From the NCBI GenBank assembly GCA_910574455.1, contig CAJSYZ010000010.1, positions 2,632,770-2,696,769 of the forward strand: DNA of 64,000 nt. Direction: 5' to 3'. Under the pieces are notes generated by a model that was not told the DNA's origin, ran no database searches, and saw only the letters and a list, made by a program, of their open reading frames with translations. This document shows positions 33,607-45,427 of the stretch, piece after piece. The translations under genes were made by a program, and so were the position numbers. Position 1 is the stretch's first letter. Each line of letters begins with the position of its first letter. Origin of the DNA: Trichaptum fuscoviolaceum. Taxonomy: Eukaryota > Basidiomycota > Agaricomycetes > Hymenochaetales > Trichaptaceae.

Positions 33607-34878
33607 ATGTACGACTCCTCCCTACCTACCGAGATCTTAGAAATCATCATCGAAGGTGTCATATCAGAATATGCGGAGACAAGGCCAAGGGACCCAAGAC
33701 GTATCAGGTTTATCCCCAAGTGGTACCTTACACCCCTTCTCCGAGTTTCAAAGCTCTGGTACGCGGTATGCGCGAGATATCTGTATCGCTCCTTGGCTAT
33801 CGGAAGCTTTGCTCCCTTTGATCTTCCTGCGAGAGAAGGAGAAAATGCCTATGAGACGGTCCGGCGTCATCGACTACACATCGTTCGAAAGGGAGATGAA
33901 ATCGCGAAGGATCTGTGCAGAACGTTGACAACAAATCCTCGACTAGCTGCATTGGTCGAAAGCCTGCAGCTGGGTATCGAATCTTCCGGTGATATAGAAG
34001 TGCTGGAATGGATGGAAACAAACACCCACATCCTCCAGCTCTGTCCGATCGTTAAACATGTGGAAATTCGTGGACTCGAACCTTCCAGGCTCCGTGGCCT
34101 GATTGACGTGCTGAAGGAGAAATCGCTTGTCTCTTTCTGTATTAGTACTCAGAGACTATCGGACTCTTATCGCAGAAGGGGTGGAACATTCTCACAGATA
34201 CTAGAGATGATGCAGAAGTGGCCGAAGCTCCGAAGCATCAGGGTAGAGGACTTTTTGAATGACGAGGCGGGGGACGATCCGATCTCTTTCGATACATCAC
34301 AGGCCTCTCGGTGCTGCTTGGACCTTACGGAAATCGTAATTACCGGCGCTGCTCTGCATTCCAATGAGCTGAAGCTTATTCGTGCAATGTGCAGCCGAGA
34401 TGTTACCAAGCTTGCTGTGCTACTAGACGGAACTCCGGTAGACAGCAATGGCGATGCAGCGGTGGATGCCTTGTGTGAATGCTTACGGGAATGGTCTCCG
34501 ACTCTCCAATGCTTCAAGATAAACATTCGAGGCGGTCAAAACTCTTATCCACCAATAAACGAAGCCATTGCCGGTTTATGCGAGCTTCGGGAGCTACAAT
34601 TCGTTGGGATGACGCTGGATTTTGGCTTTATTTCGAATCTCCCACGACTGGAGCGTTTCGCCTTCTTTCCGCTCTACAGGACGCTAGAGGACCAGAATCT
34701 TTCTTGCTATCTCGATATCCCGGAGTCGTTTCCATCCCTCCGACACATTGTCGTCCTCTTCTCTGGACTAGTGAGGATGCCGTTAACCGTCGATCTACAG
34801 AGTATTTGTTATAAGCGGTTCATTCAACTGGACAATGGCTGGCCGGGGTTTGAGCAGACCGCTGACTTTCTTCTTTGA
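33607..34878 (+). CDS. F-box protein with leucine-rich-repeat-like C-terminus
   Basis: A single open frame of 423 codons. The N-terminus LPTEILEIIIEGV, with PLLRVSKLWYAVCARYLYRS 35 residues later, fits the fungal F-box, which binds Skp1 to recruit substrates to an SCF ubiquitin ligase. The rest has weak leucine-rich repeats (LRSIRVEDFL, LTEIVITGAAL, LRELQFVGMTL, LRHIVVLFSGLV) typical of basidiomycete F-box/LRR proteins with unknown substrates. No intron is needed. The start ATG at 33607 is the first in frame and lies seven codons before the F-box. A decayed paralogue follows at about 35610. It looks functional. Confidence 0.8.
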   Translation: MYDSSLPTEILEIIIEGVISEYAETRPRDPRRIRFIPKWYLTPLLRVSKLWYAVCARYLYRSLAIGSFAPFDLPAREGENAYETVRRHRLHIVRKGDEIAKDLCRTLTTNPRLAALVESLQLGIESSGDIEVLEWMETNTHILQLCPIVKHVEIRGLEPSRLRGLIDVLKEKSLVSFCISTQRLSDSYRRRGGTFSQILEMMQKWPKLRSIRVEDFLNDEAGDDPISFDTSQASRCCLDLTEIVITGAALHSNELKLIRAMCSRDVTKLAVLLDGTPVDSNGDAAVDALCECLREWSPTLQCFKINIRGGQNSYPPINEAIAGLCELRELQFVGMTLDFGFISNLPRLERFAFFPLYRTLEDQNLSCYLDIPESFPSLRHIVVLFSGLVRMPLTVDLQSICYKRFIQLDNGWPGFEQTADFLL

Positions 34879-35600
34879 TCGTGTTTTGTTACACAAAATT
34901 GCAAGCTGTACATTATGATCCTGTAGCCCGGCTCGAAATTCCTCAATACAATTGAATGACATGTAACTTCTCAAACCGATCTTAATTTATTACTCGATCA
35001 TATTAGCCTTGATCATGGAGGAAAATCATTACTGTATCCCTTTCTTCAGCGCATATCCGAGCTATAACTCCTAACTATAACATATTTAGTGTCTAATTAT
35101 ACACATTCTTTATTGAGTTTGGGGTCGAACACTTTGCTGGGTTGGTCTTGCCAACTTTCAGCCCTTATTATCACGGAGTGCGAAATTATAAGTGAGTCTT
35201 TTTCCGAAGTTCTAAAACTACACACTCAGTGAAATGATTACGCTCGCATTGCGCCTACATACATGCGTTTATGTACATACGTGTCTGTATGGTGTACCTC
35301 AAATTGCGATTAATAGATGCAATCGATTAAAACACTTATCCCAGGTCCCCAACCATCGCCTGTGATAGGATCGTCCAGTCGCGTCTCGGGATCTGGGACC
35401 GTGAGAACAACTACTATTACTTTGAAGTAAGGTAAGTACTTACGCGGCCTTCTATCTTCGATCACTACTATCTGGGACCTTTCATACTCTTCGTACATCG
35501 CGAGGAATGCTACGTTACTCGAAGGAACATCATCAATGTATGCCTCCTGCAGATCATTGTGACGTGGAGTATGAAACTAACAAAAGCGCTTTACTCACAT
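34879..35600. other. Intergenic region, no gene recognised
   Basis: AT-rich sequence between the F-box gene and its decayed copy. A minus-strand frame at 35310-35498 contains a candidate donor (GTAAG) but shows no known domain. Nothing supportable. Confidence 0.4.
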
Positions 35601-35604
35601 CAGC

Positions 35605-35795
35605 GCTTACCACAAACGGACGATCGTTACCCGCCGAAATTTTGTCGATAATTGTTGAGGACTTCATTGAGTGTACAGGGCCCGGTGCAGAGCATGGGAA
35701 AAACAAACGATATATCCCGCGGTGGTAACTTTTACCTCTCCTGCGACTGTCGAAGCAATGGAATGCGGTATCCGTAAAGTACCTTTACAAGACGG
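35605..35795 (+). pseudogene. Decayed F-box paralogue, N-terminal piece
   Basis: LPAEILSIIVEDFIECTGPG, then RYIPRW, a stop (TAA at about 35728), then LLPLLRLSKQWNAVSVKYLY. The order and spacing match residues 6-60 of the intact F-box protein at 33607, so this is a tandem duplicate. It is fused at about 35795 to methyltransferase-derived sequence. Confidence 0.8.
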
Positions 35796-36040
35796 GGGGT
35801 CTCTGACAGACTTCATCAACGCTGGGAACAAATTCTTTGGGAAGAAACCGACCAGCCCTATCACCTGTTCAGAAGCGACATTGTCTAGTGGTTTTTGCAA
35901 CGTGTAGCTCCGCTACTATCAGTCCTGCTCAAGGACGTAACAACCCTGGGGGAATGGAGGAATTGAAAGGTCGTCTTAACCACATGTACGCCGACACTTT
36001 ACTTCCACCGACTCGCAGCACACCATCAACTATCGGCTAA
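35796..36040 (+). pseudogene. SAM-dependent methyltransferase fragment (plus strand)
   Basis: Aligns with the middle of the methyltransferase gene at 53991-55098: TDFINAGNKFFGKKPTSPIT here against TFIDAGLKLFGDKATSPIT there, then LKDVTTL and ELKGRLNHMYADTL against DVTTLEDLKGRLSHIYAGAL. It carries the same CTCTGACAG sequence with an in-frame TGA equivalent at 35804, plus frameshifts. It is joined directly to the F-box fragment. Confidence 0.75.
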
Positions 36041-36214
36041 CGTTTCTTCTGTCAGACGGTGAGGGTGAAGCTAGTATTCTCCCTAGGCTTGTGGTGGCCT
36101 TCAGTGCGAAGTTTGCGCTTGAGCTTGAGTCGGGGCCGGCGATGCCCTCTGCAACGGGAACAGAAGCAGGTTCCGACCTGGTATAAGAATAAAAATGTCC
36201 GTGGTGAGGAAGCC

Positions 36215-36345
36215 GTTAGTTTGCTCGTTGTCCCGGAGGAGCTATGTCCCGCGTCGATGAAATCCTGGCGTAGATCGTATGCGATGACGTTCTCAACGGG
36301 ATAGCCGCCAAGGACGAGCTTCCGGATGTCTGTCCCCGCTGCCCA
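36215..36345 (-). pseudogene. SAM-dependent methyltransferase fragment (minus strand)
   Basis: Minus strand reads AGTDIRKLVLGGYPVENVIA then YDLRQDFIDAG, which matches GTDVRKLVLDGYPGNNVAGC of the gene at 53991-55098 (the end of the SAM-binding motif I region). It lies 200 bases from the plus-strand fragment in the opposite orientation, indicating local rearrangement. Confidence 0.7.
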
Positions 36346-37789
36346 TACATTCGTGCACGAATGCTGGAGTGAAGGAAGCTGGATGAAACTAGATCATCAT
36401 TCTTCGTCTACTACTGCAACTGTATAGGATGAGAGTGTCACATGCGCTTCATGGTCCATTGTTCAAAGACGAAAGACGCTGGCTGCACTGGAAAGAGAGA
36501 GCTACAGCCAGAAGGACTCAGGATGACAAGGGAGGGTGAGCGTCATGTTCACAGGCACGAGACGGCGTTCGCCCGAGTCTGACGCGACGCGACGTAATCT
36601 GACTGCTTGTCTCTTCCTCCCTCACTTCCAACTTCGACACACGACCACCGCAAAACGATCGCGAGCTCGTATTGCTGGACCACAGATGGCTGAAGCAGTT
36701 GCGCAATCGTCCCGCAGTAGTTTCTAATCACTGTAACTAACAGGTTAGACCAAGAATTGCAAAAATTGTGTAACTTAGTGCGCTGATTAATATTATTTGT
36801 GTGTTCTTCATGGCCCCAGAGATCCCTAGATCTTACAGAAGCCGGCACAGGTCACGCTGTCCCTTAAAATGATCCACAACTCCATTTCCATTGCGGTTCG
36901 AGCGCACTCCAGAACTTAACGCTCTGGAGCTCAGTACTTATGAAAATGTACTTAGTCACGAATCAAGGTGAGTAATCTGTCTACTTGAAGCTGATGGTGT
37001 GACTTACAAACTTCCTCCTACCGTGCCTTTAAATCATAGAAGCGGACGGCATGCTATCTCTGATTGTCCGGGACCTCGAGTCCTTTACACTCGTCTTGTG
37101 TTTGAGCGCTTTCCTGTCTCGTTATCGCGGGGCCTATCCGTTCAGATCGGAATACTGTACCGCACTTTGACTTCGATGCCAAAGTTCAACAAGTATAGCA
37201 TGATTTGTGACCCAAAGCGGGACACATAGCTCTGCGATGAATGGAAAACGAACATTATACAGCCCCATTACTGGCATTCTGCGCCCACTGGCGGTGTCGC
37301 TGAAACGAGAGATCTCTGAGGCTGTGTCCTCTTTAGGCGCCGACCAAGCGCTCACAATATCTTTCTTGATTCGTTTCCAGTGCAGATGAAACTCGAGTTG
37401 CAGAGATGTCGAGAGGGAATCCCGTACCCCACTGTATGTAATCGATATGTTGATTAGTGATATGGGCGGTGAAAGACATTTGGGATGGTGTAAGGACGCA
37501 GAAAATTGTTTGGGCGCTTCTCAGAACAAGGTAAGCGCCCGTAACTGATGTGATCGAGAATGCGATGCTTTGGAACTGACTCCGATCATCACCAGATACC
37601 TCCTTTACAAGAAACGTGTCGTTTCCTCCGAGAGACAAGACTATATATGCTCTTGGAGGTGCTTCTCTTGGAGGTGCATCTGCACCCCGCTCACTCACAT
37701 TCCAAAGTGCCTTTGTAGTGAGTTGCTTGAATTCGTTCTTGCTCTCTAGGTTATCGGTGACTGATGTACATATGCATCCACAGGCTTTC
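36346..37789. other. No gene recognised
   Basis: Open frames on both strands are short or overlapping and show no recognisable domain. Splice-like signals (for example CCACAG at about 37783) may belong to an upstream exon of the hypothetical gene that follows. Confidence 0.35.
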
Positions 37790-39921
37790 ATGTCAGTGTC
37801 AGATGCAGCTACGGCTGTCAAAGTTGTCGGTCAAGCCGCAGGCCTCGTAATAGGCGTGTTGTCATGGAACAAAGCGCGCGTCGAAGATAAGAAGCGTGTG
37901 TGGGCCGACGTCTATCGCGCCCTCTCGCACCACCCAATTCTGAAGTACATAGACCCAAACTACCCAGACCCGTCAAGCAAATGGGACAGACTCGATTTCT
38001 ATCGCCAGGTCGTGATCCAGTCCAAAAAACATGAAATCTTCACGGAGGCGTCCAAGCTTGGCGAGACAGGGGCGAAGGCGAAGATTGTGCTTCTCCTGTT
38101 ATGGATCATCGTGCGCAGCACTTGCCGAAAGGTATGGATGCCGAAAGCGTCATAAGCAGGGCTATCACCATCGAAGCAGACACGTACGGAGAGCCACTGG
38201 CCGTCGCAGCCCATTTATCAGATGTTATCGGACAGCTCGCGAAGCTCTTCAAAATGCCCCTCCCCTCAGAGATTTTGAAGTCGCTCAATCGCTTGACCCC
38301 GCCTCGTGGCGATGACAACAGTCGGTTCTACGTCGATTTCCTGAAGGGGTTTCATAAGACGACGCTGCCGTCCGGCTGCCACCACCACGAATACGACCTT
38401 TCCAAGAAGCCGCACGCTCTGCTGGAGGCCCATAACGGCTTCGTCATGGCGCCTAGAAATGAACCGACGGAGCGGGTCATGGCGTGGTGTATCCGTAGGC
38501 TGCATTTGGGGAAGCACTTCAAGGCTTCGAGTTCCAGGAAGAGTAGCGATGGTTCCGCCTGGCTAGCCATCCTCCCGCGTAAGATGATGTACGTGTTTAA
38601 GTTAAACGCAATGCTGATCGTGCTATTACTGTATTATTTTACAGAAATAAAGAAACCGAAAACTGGAAAACCTTCAGGTCGCCCATCGAACAAAAGTCCG
38701 GCTCGGGTTACTCTGCGCAAGCCTCGACGAAAGTCCACAGGACCTGGACTAGCCCAGGTGGCTTATAGAGTGCGAGGACGCATCTCCCCAAGGAGTCAAC
38801 TGACATCGAAAGAGTTGCCTACACTGGTACCAACGTCTACGAGCTCCATTCCTGTACTACAAAGCGCTCCTAGTGCTTCCTCTGAACGCCCCCCTTCAAC
38901 TGTCGAGCTTGTGAATAACAACTTACCATCCGAGATGGATATGATGACGCCGGGAGAGGCAAGTGTCCCAGATCTACGTCAACTTCTGGAACGTGATTCA
39001 GTATCCGAGTCTCTTGACGATAGATTAGCGGTCGCTCATTCCTTCTTATCCTTTCACCCTGCTATGGACAACACTCTATTACGTATTCCATCCTGGACAA
39101 GCAGCATCCTCCCTTTGTTCGGCATTACATGCAAGGTATCTGAGGATACCGCGTCCCATAGGAGGCTAAAGACAGTAATCGCTTTACTGTGGACCGTCGG
39201 GATCTTACTTTCGGAGGACCAGCTCGTTTCCCTCCTGTCATCGGTCTTCGAGGACTGTATTCGGAGGATCCAGAAGCTTGCTATGGAGAGCCGTGCCCTG
39301 AATATTGATCTGGACTCACACTCAGCAAGCGAGTCTGGGTCCGGGTCTTTCGAAGCTTTGCTGTCTCTGGAAGAGGTCATCAAGGATCTTGCTAAAATAA
39401 TATCAAACTCGCGGCATGACACTTCATTAATTGGCGAGGATTTGGCTGATGGAAATCATCTGCCTGTTGAAGTCGACAGACTCCTGAAAGCTTATGGAGA
39501 CAGTGCTATCAAGGACGATGCCTCATCAGGAACTGGGAGAAACGAGGACACTGATCTCAGACTTCGTCAGGCTATTCTGAGCACTTTTGGTGGACAATGG
39601 GAACCGAACGAGGAGGAAGTTTATGAGGATGATGAAGAAGAGGAGGAAGGTGGTCTATTCAACCTTGAGCTTACTGAAGACATCCACTCTGACCAGGAAG
39701 TGCATTGTATTAACATCGATATTCAGACAAACCCTATTTCTCTCTTCAGAACGCAAAGTGTTGGCTCTGTCTTCGTTCCAACCAACAGCATCACTCAATC
39801 TGTGATGAAGTTGCTCGTGGATGACTTCTGCCTGGGAATCCATGCCGATGGACTCATCGATTCAAATATAAAAGCTACTCATATATGGATCGCCGATCTC
39901 GAAGGTTCCTGTTCTTCGTAA
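37790..39921 (+). CDS. Hypothetical protein, two frames with unresolved junction
   Basis: The first open frame (MSVSDAATAVKVVGQAAGLV from 37790, to about 38100) has a hydrophobic N-terminus followed by helical, charged sequence. The second, from about 38137 (MDAESVISRAITIEADTYGE) to 39921, is 595 codons and continues the same style of sequence. Between them the frame changes near 38100-38135. GTATGG at 38132 and AGCAG at 38159 are too close for a normal intron, so the junction may be another intron or a frameshift. A 66-base intron (38579-38644, GTAAGA...TTTTACAG) fits inside the second frame. An acidic run (EEEVYEDDEEEEEGG) lies near 39615-39655. No domain recognised. Confidence 0.5.
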
Positions 39922-40344
39922 CTCGATCTCATCACATTGTCTGACGTACATGTACCTGAATGAAATTAGCTGAACGAGATGGCAACAAACCCACCAGTAG
40001 TGAATATGAAGACTGCGTGGAGTTGCATCTTACAGGACCATGAAGGTTAATGCTGCCTCATCTTTACTCGCTCGACTATACCCTGCTAAATTCTTCTGAT
40101 ATTGATCATGTATCATATGTTTATACTTAATTCAACATCCCACTTCGGCTATCTTGTCTACAATGAAATTCGGAGGCGCTTCTAAGAATCGGATTAGGTA
40201 TAATTTCCATCTAAGTCTGGGAGTTCAGCGTAAGCTGCAATTCATGTACTGGAACTTGAGATAAGAAATAAAGGACACCTTGGTATGCAGACATTTGGGC
40301 CACATAAATGTTCCTGTCTCGGAACGGAATGATTGACTCGTGAT

Positions 40345-40494
40345 TCAGCATATTCCCTTGCCGTCGCATCCAAGGCAGCCACAATTGAGAGCTTCGGGGT
40401 CCGCATTTGGTTTTGCGACTGGAGTGGCTATAACTTTGGACACGGAGAGCAGGGCCATGAGCGCAATTAATGTGGAAAGGAGAGCAATCTTCAT
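40345..40494 (-). CDS. Small secreted cysteine-rich peptide precursor (49 residues)
   Basis: The start ATG at 40494 gives a classical signal peptide: MKIA, a hydrophobic core LLSTLIALMALLSV, and a likely cleavage after KVIA. The predicted mature part is only about 26 residues and ends in CGCLGCDGKGIC, four cysteines spaced C-x-C-x2-C-x5-C, with the stop right after the last Cys. The longer frame reaching 40569 has an N-terminal extension that would spoil the signal peptide. A TATATAAAG box lies about 95 bases upstream. It does not end in a CaaX box, so it is not a standard basidiomycete pheromone. Function unknown: a secreted effector, antimicrobial or signalling peptide is possible. Confidence 0.65.
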   Translation of the reverse strand: MKIALLSTLIALMALLSVSKVIATPVAKPNADPEALNCGCLGCDGKGIC

Positions 40495-40587
40495 GGTATT
40501 TTGTAGAATAGAAGGTCGAAGGTGAAGATTAAATCCGTACTCGAAAAGTTTAGGATACGGGTGATCCATAATAGCTCAAGGTCTGAC

Positions 40588-40596
40588 CTTTATATA
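40588..40596 (-). promoter_or_regulatory. TATA box of the secreted-peptide gene
   Basis: The minus strand reads TATATAAAG, 94-102 bases upstream of the ATG at 40494, a normal distance for a fungal TATA promoter. Such strong TATA boxes usually mark inducible or highly expressed genes. Confidence 0.6.
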
Positions 40597-41045
40597 CTGA
40601 AAGTAATGGATACTGCCGAGCTAGAACTACACGGTATACACGGTTCTCGCTTCCATCATGAGCTATTGATGAGGAATCATGATCTTTGTTGTCATGCAGA
40701 GCATCATCGTACGGTATATTTCCATTTTTAACCCTTTTCGTGGAGAGCGGCGACTTGTTCTGAGACGAGCATTGACTAATCCGATCTCGAGTAGTGACTG
40801 ACAAGGACATTATATAGTGGTGCTTAGGATTAATCAAACGAGCATGAGAAGCGCAGCATTTTAATCTTGATGTAAGTTGGTAACATCAGATGTGCACACG
40901 CGTCTTGAACGCTGCTCGTGGCTGCAACCGAGAAGAAAGTAAGACTGATGTTATGTGAGACTCCGAGTCGAATACAGATGTACTGTATATGTAGTTCGTC
41001 TATACAAACTGTGCTGCGCCAGCGCAAAACGGATGGATACAAAAA

Positions 41046-42801
41046 TTAGATGTGAGGTAAATACTCTGTCCATGCGACTGTCGCAAGCGCGGAGGCAGGC
41101 AGATCACGAAGTGACAACATGGCGAGAATAAGGAGGGAAAGACGGGAAATGGAATAAACAATGGAAGGGGTTATTTGCAGTAATCGTTTACACGATTTCC
41201 AGAAGGTGACATCGGTTGTCTTAGATTGATCTGGCTTCTGTTCGTCCCAGACAAAGACACGTAGAGGTGTTCCCGATATGATGCAGAGACACGCCCCAAC
41301 GATGGACAGAGATGCCGCCCGCCAAAGAATCCGCTCATCCGATGAAGGAAAGTCATAGTCCCACGCAAAACAATGAATTAAACCGAAAACGGCACCTGCC
41401 GAAGCCGAGAAGTACCAAATTGACCGCGTTTCTGTGTCTTCACTCGTTTTTGTTTCTTTGCTGTAGAACATCATCGAGATGATCCAGCGCATGTCCCTCT
41501 CATCGAAGAGCAGACGAAACGACGATGAGGTGTGTATCTTGTCCTTAGCATTGCTGAAGCCTCCTGTTGCATGACACGGGAGGCAGGGATTGAGAATCGA
41601 GTCCATCGGGAGTATCATGAGAAGGTACAGCAAGTAGAACAACTTTACGAAGACAGCTTCGACTAACATCCGAATCCGATAGACGGCTTGATGTAAATGA
41701 ACGGCGGCGCTGATAAGGTTGAGCAGTGAAAAGGATGTCAAATCAGAAGCTGTCCAAATATGGCGCGCCATTTCGGCTGGATCAATGTTCGGTGGTATGA
41801 ACTGAGTCATTAGATGCGCTGATAGCTGGGGATTGCGGCCTTGCGCGTCTTCGGGTAACGCCAATATCTTCTCTTCCTCGTTGTTCTGACCCGCTCTCTC
41901 CGCAAGTAGCCTCTCCAGCTCTTTCGTGCGGATGATGATCGGGCATCGGATATTGAGTGGCTTGCTCCACCAGAAGACGTACATAATGCTGTTGAGACCA
42001 GCCAACGCGGCTGTCGTAAGCTCAATCTCGGTGATGGTCAAATGTTGACTTGCGCGAGCGATGAGCTGGACGATGAACCAGGTGATTTGGAGTAAAGCAA
42101 ATCGTTTCGAAAGTGCATCCCCTTTGCTCCGGTCGTTGATGTCATCCTCACTGATATCTGGGAAGTCGATCTTGCCCTCTGCCAAACATTCTTGGGATAC
42201 GCGCAGCCGAAGAGGTGCTTCATATATGACAATCCCGGATTTTGTTCGATGATATCCATAGTATGTATTTGCCCATTCATTATCCCGCATATCGGTGGTG
42301 CATAGTTTGAAGCCACTCATTTGAAGAAAGTGAGCATGAGCCATTGTCCATGGTTGGCCTGTCAGAAAGTAAGTATCGCGAAGTATATTTCAGCTAAGAT
42401 TACGAACATGACCTTGGAAGTGCCTTATTGATGGTCTCCTTTATCATCACCGCACCCCTCCATTGATTGAACGCCCACATGATCATCACGTCTGGCGCGA
42501 GCAGGGCAAGGCACATCAGAAATATCCGGCGCTTCCGCAGCATCAAGCTAGTCTCCCCGAGGAACGGTACATTCGGGTGCACGGAAACCCATGTCACCGC
42601 AAAGGTCGTCGCTAGGCAACTCCAAACAAGATCCCATACAGAGCGACGGTTAGAAAGACAAGCCGGGTAGACGTCACGTGTGCTGAGGATAGATGCTTCG
42701 CAGCTCGGGGGCTCGGAAAAACAACTTGATGGGGGTAGTACGGGCGCTGCGGTTGTGCCATAGCGTCGATAAAAGAATAGAAAGGCGAGGATGGGAAGCA
42801 T
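41046..42801 (-). CDS. Multi-spanning membrane protein of a basidiomycete-expanded family
   Basis: Two exons: 42801-42408 and 42358-41046, joined by a 49-base intron (GTTCGT...CTGACAG), giving 568 residues. Exon 1 holds a signal-like N-terminus (MLPILAFLFFY), then VWDLVWSCLATTFAVTWVSV and LMCLALLAPDVMIMWAFNQW. Exon 2 has LLQITWFIVQLIARASQHLT, LNSIMYVFWWSKPLNIRCPI, a helix pair near LFYLLYLLMILPMDS, ASAGAVFGLIHCFAWDYDF, SIVGACLCIISGTPL and SRLSLLILAMLSL. I count about eight to ten membrane segments. Fungal genomes carry many such proteins, usually annotated as hypothetical. The copy at 62423-64000 shares the exon structure and is broken. This one has an uninterrupted frame. Confidence 0.75.
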
Positions 42802-43079
42802 GGTGCGAAACGGACCAAGTGGGTAGGTACGAAGCTAAGCAGGTCCGAAGAACTCTGAGGGAGTGAGGATGAGGAGCAATAAGTCCGAGTATATAGTGTA
42901 AACGTACAGAGTGTGAATTCACCTGATGTAGTGCATCGCGGTCTGTACTCACTAAGTACCGTCACTATCCACCCCGAGTCCGAACATCCGTCACACCATT
43001 TCGATGCGTCGTGAAACTGTCGCTTTCTTAGTGTCGAGATCAATGACAGTTTGCAGGCGGTTCTGAGGAAGACGTGCAA

Positions 43080-44660
43080 CGAGTGAACATAGAAGATTGA
43101 ATACGTGGAGGTTCACTCCATCATGTCCTGTTAAAGATGTTCCTTCATTGAACTTCAACGTCTACAGAATGAAGAACACACCTTTCAAGAGTGGCGAATT
43201 CGTTGCCCTAAACGACTGAAAACCGCTGTAAACACGAGGCGCACGCCATGTTGTGGAGTCATAGCATACTTTTCTCCATCTGAATTAAGACGATTCGACG
43301 ACGTTTCAGCGGGTGAAGAGAGTCGGAAAGAGGGTGCAAAGCAACAAACGTCTAACTAGCCTTATCGAGAGACGCCACGCAGCTTCGTCTCGGCTTGCAT
43401 CTTACGAATCGGGGTGAATGAAGTAAAAGAGTTTGTCGATTTGATTTGAGCAAGGACGGTCACAACCGGAGTGAAACTTGGCGTGCGTGAGCGAAATGGA
43501 TGAAACATAGAAGCAATATCTTATTCACCATAAACTTTCTCCAGCCACGAGATACTATCCCCTTGTTAAACCATATCGCCTTGGTTAAGTGGAGTAGTCC
43601 TCAGCCTGTCCGCAATGATTAATGCGACGCTGAACAAGAATATCATGAGTGGTTCGCGTCTCATCGTACATCCACGAGAGGTCCGCTCTTCGTGGGCCAG
43701 CTGTCAGTCATTTCCCCTCACACGCGTGCACAAAAAGGCCACCCGCATCCTTCGACAACATTTCCGCCCCATTCGTTGCGATTTCACAGATGCATGGAGG
43801 ACTCCTCCTCCCCCTATAGCTTATCTTGGCTAGAGCAACCGTGGTTAAGGTCTGCGACGGTGTTTCAGAAACTTCTATGTTACTGACTGCAAGAACTATG
43901 TTGAGGGATCGTAAGCCATATCCAGTCTACTGGTGTAATCCGTAAGACATCGGGCGGAGGCAAAGGTACGAATGGAATGAACGCACAAAATTCGTTTTGC
44001 AAGTGTAAACTCCTCTCTCGATGTTGCTGCTCTAAATTCTAGCACCCATTTACGCTGAGACGACAGTCGTCTGTCATCAGCAGCCTTGCTTCTTCCAGAT
44101 CTTGCAGTCAACGATGTCAATGTGAGGGGTAAGCTGTATGGTCTACACTGTACGCCAGGTCATTGCTAAGATCTGGGATTGAGAAGGCAGTTATGACATT
44201 CTTCAATGCCGAGATAGCCACCATAACTTGAGCGCAAAAGGCTCTGGTGAGGAGTCAGAGTAACTCATTCGAGTTTAATCATCCCCGGGTATCCCGGACC
44301 CCATCCGTTCCGGGCGCGCCGGCCACAGCCTGAGCACAAGCTGCCGTCTCAGGCTCAGGCTGCCGATCATGCCGATCATCTTGCGGACATACAACTTGAA
44401 CGTCCAGAAATAAAAGTCTCAGACACTGGCCTCTGGCCACAATTTTGACCATTATAATAACCCTTAGTAATCAAGCAAAGCTGACTTCTCCATCATTATA
44501 CCCATTGTCTATGTTCCATTTAACAATGCCTTACAAACAAAACATCATGAAGAGTGGTCAGCTCATGTACGTACTGCATCTATTAACTAGCACAAATGTT
44601 TAACGCCACTTTCACGCTGATGCCATTGTGCTAACCTTAATGCAGTAATATCTTATTCAA
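43080..44660. other. Long intergenic stretch, no gene recognised
   Basis: About 1.6 kb without a frame longer than about 75 codons that shows codon character or a known domain. No clear terminal repeats were seen. Confidence 0.45.
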
Positions 44661-44669
44661 GTTGTATAA

Positions 44670-45146
44670 ATGTATCCAGTCTCTCTTTCCCACAACTTGA
44701 ATGTCTTGTTAGCCGAACTCATTTCATGCATCGATGAAGTCACCGTTCATTACTCTTGCTTTGATCCCCAGCAGAACCCGTTGAAGCGCATCACTGTTTT
44801 CAATTATACTGGAAGGATCGTTGTTCGGGTGTTGAGTTCCGCTACTGTTTATCCTAAGGCTTGTCCAAGTTGCGCCATTTACCATTTGCGATCCGGGAAC
44901 TTCGAACATCTTGAACTGCTTACCCTTTGCTATGATGAACATTGTCGAACGTGTCCGCTTCCGGAGCCCATTTCTAACATAATCAAACGCTTGTTTTCGT
45001 GCGGTGTCCTACATTTCTGGAGAGTTTTCCGGTTTGATTTCAACAATAGTGGCAGTAGACTAAGAGATCTGATAAACAATAATCCTACACGTAAGACACT
45101 CCGCGTCCACTTCGCCAGGCAAACTTCAAGATTGTGCTCTTTGTGA
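44670..45146 (+). CDS. Hypothetical protein, 158 codons
   Basis: An uninterrupted frame beginning MYPVSLSHNLNVLLAELISC and ending RQTSRLCSL. It is rich in Leu/Ile/Cys with repeats vaguely like leucine-rich segments (FEHLELLTLCYDEHC, LRDLINNNPTRKTLRVHF). It could be the remainder of an F-box/LRR gene, but no F-box is present. Coding status uncertain. Confidence 0.35.
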   Translation: MYPVSLSHNLNVLLAELISCIDEVTVHYSCFDPQQNPLKRITVFNYTGRIVVRVLSSATVYPKACPSCAIYHLRSGNFEHLELLTLCYDEHCRTCPLPEPISNIIKRLFSCGVLHFWRVFRFDFNNSGSRLRDLINNNPTRKTLRVHFARQTSRLCSL

Positions 45147-45427
45147 TTTTCGGAGAAGAAGTACTGACGGATCTGAATGGAGCTAAAGACACACCGGTAG
45201 ACATGCTCTGGATGCTCATGAACACTGCATGGCATGTAGAAGACTCGACATCAGCTACCGATGGGCCTGCCAAGATATAAGCAGCCAGTAGCCTATTGAA
45301 ACGAGACACATCTCCGAGCTCATTGAAGCATGAAGGGAGAGGATCCATCAAATTCTCGATTTACTGAATATATCTCATCAGCTGGTACCTATGTATCTCT
45401 TATAATAGTCACTGCAAATTTCTTATG

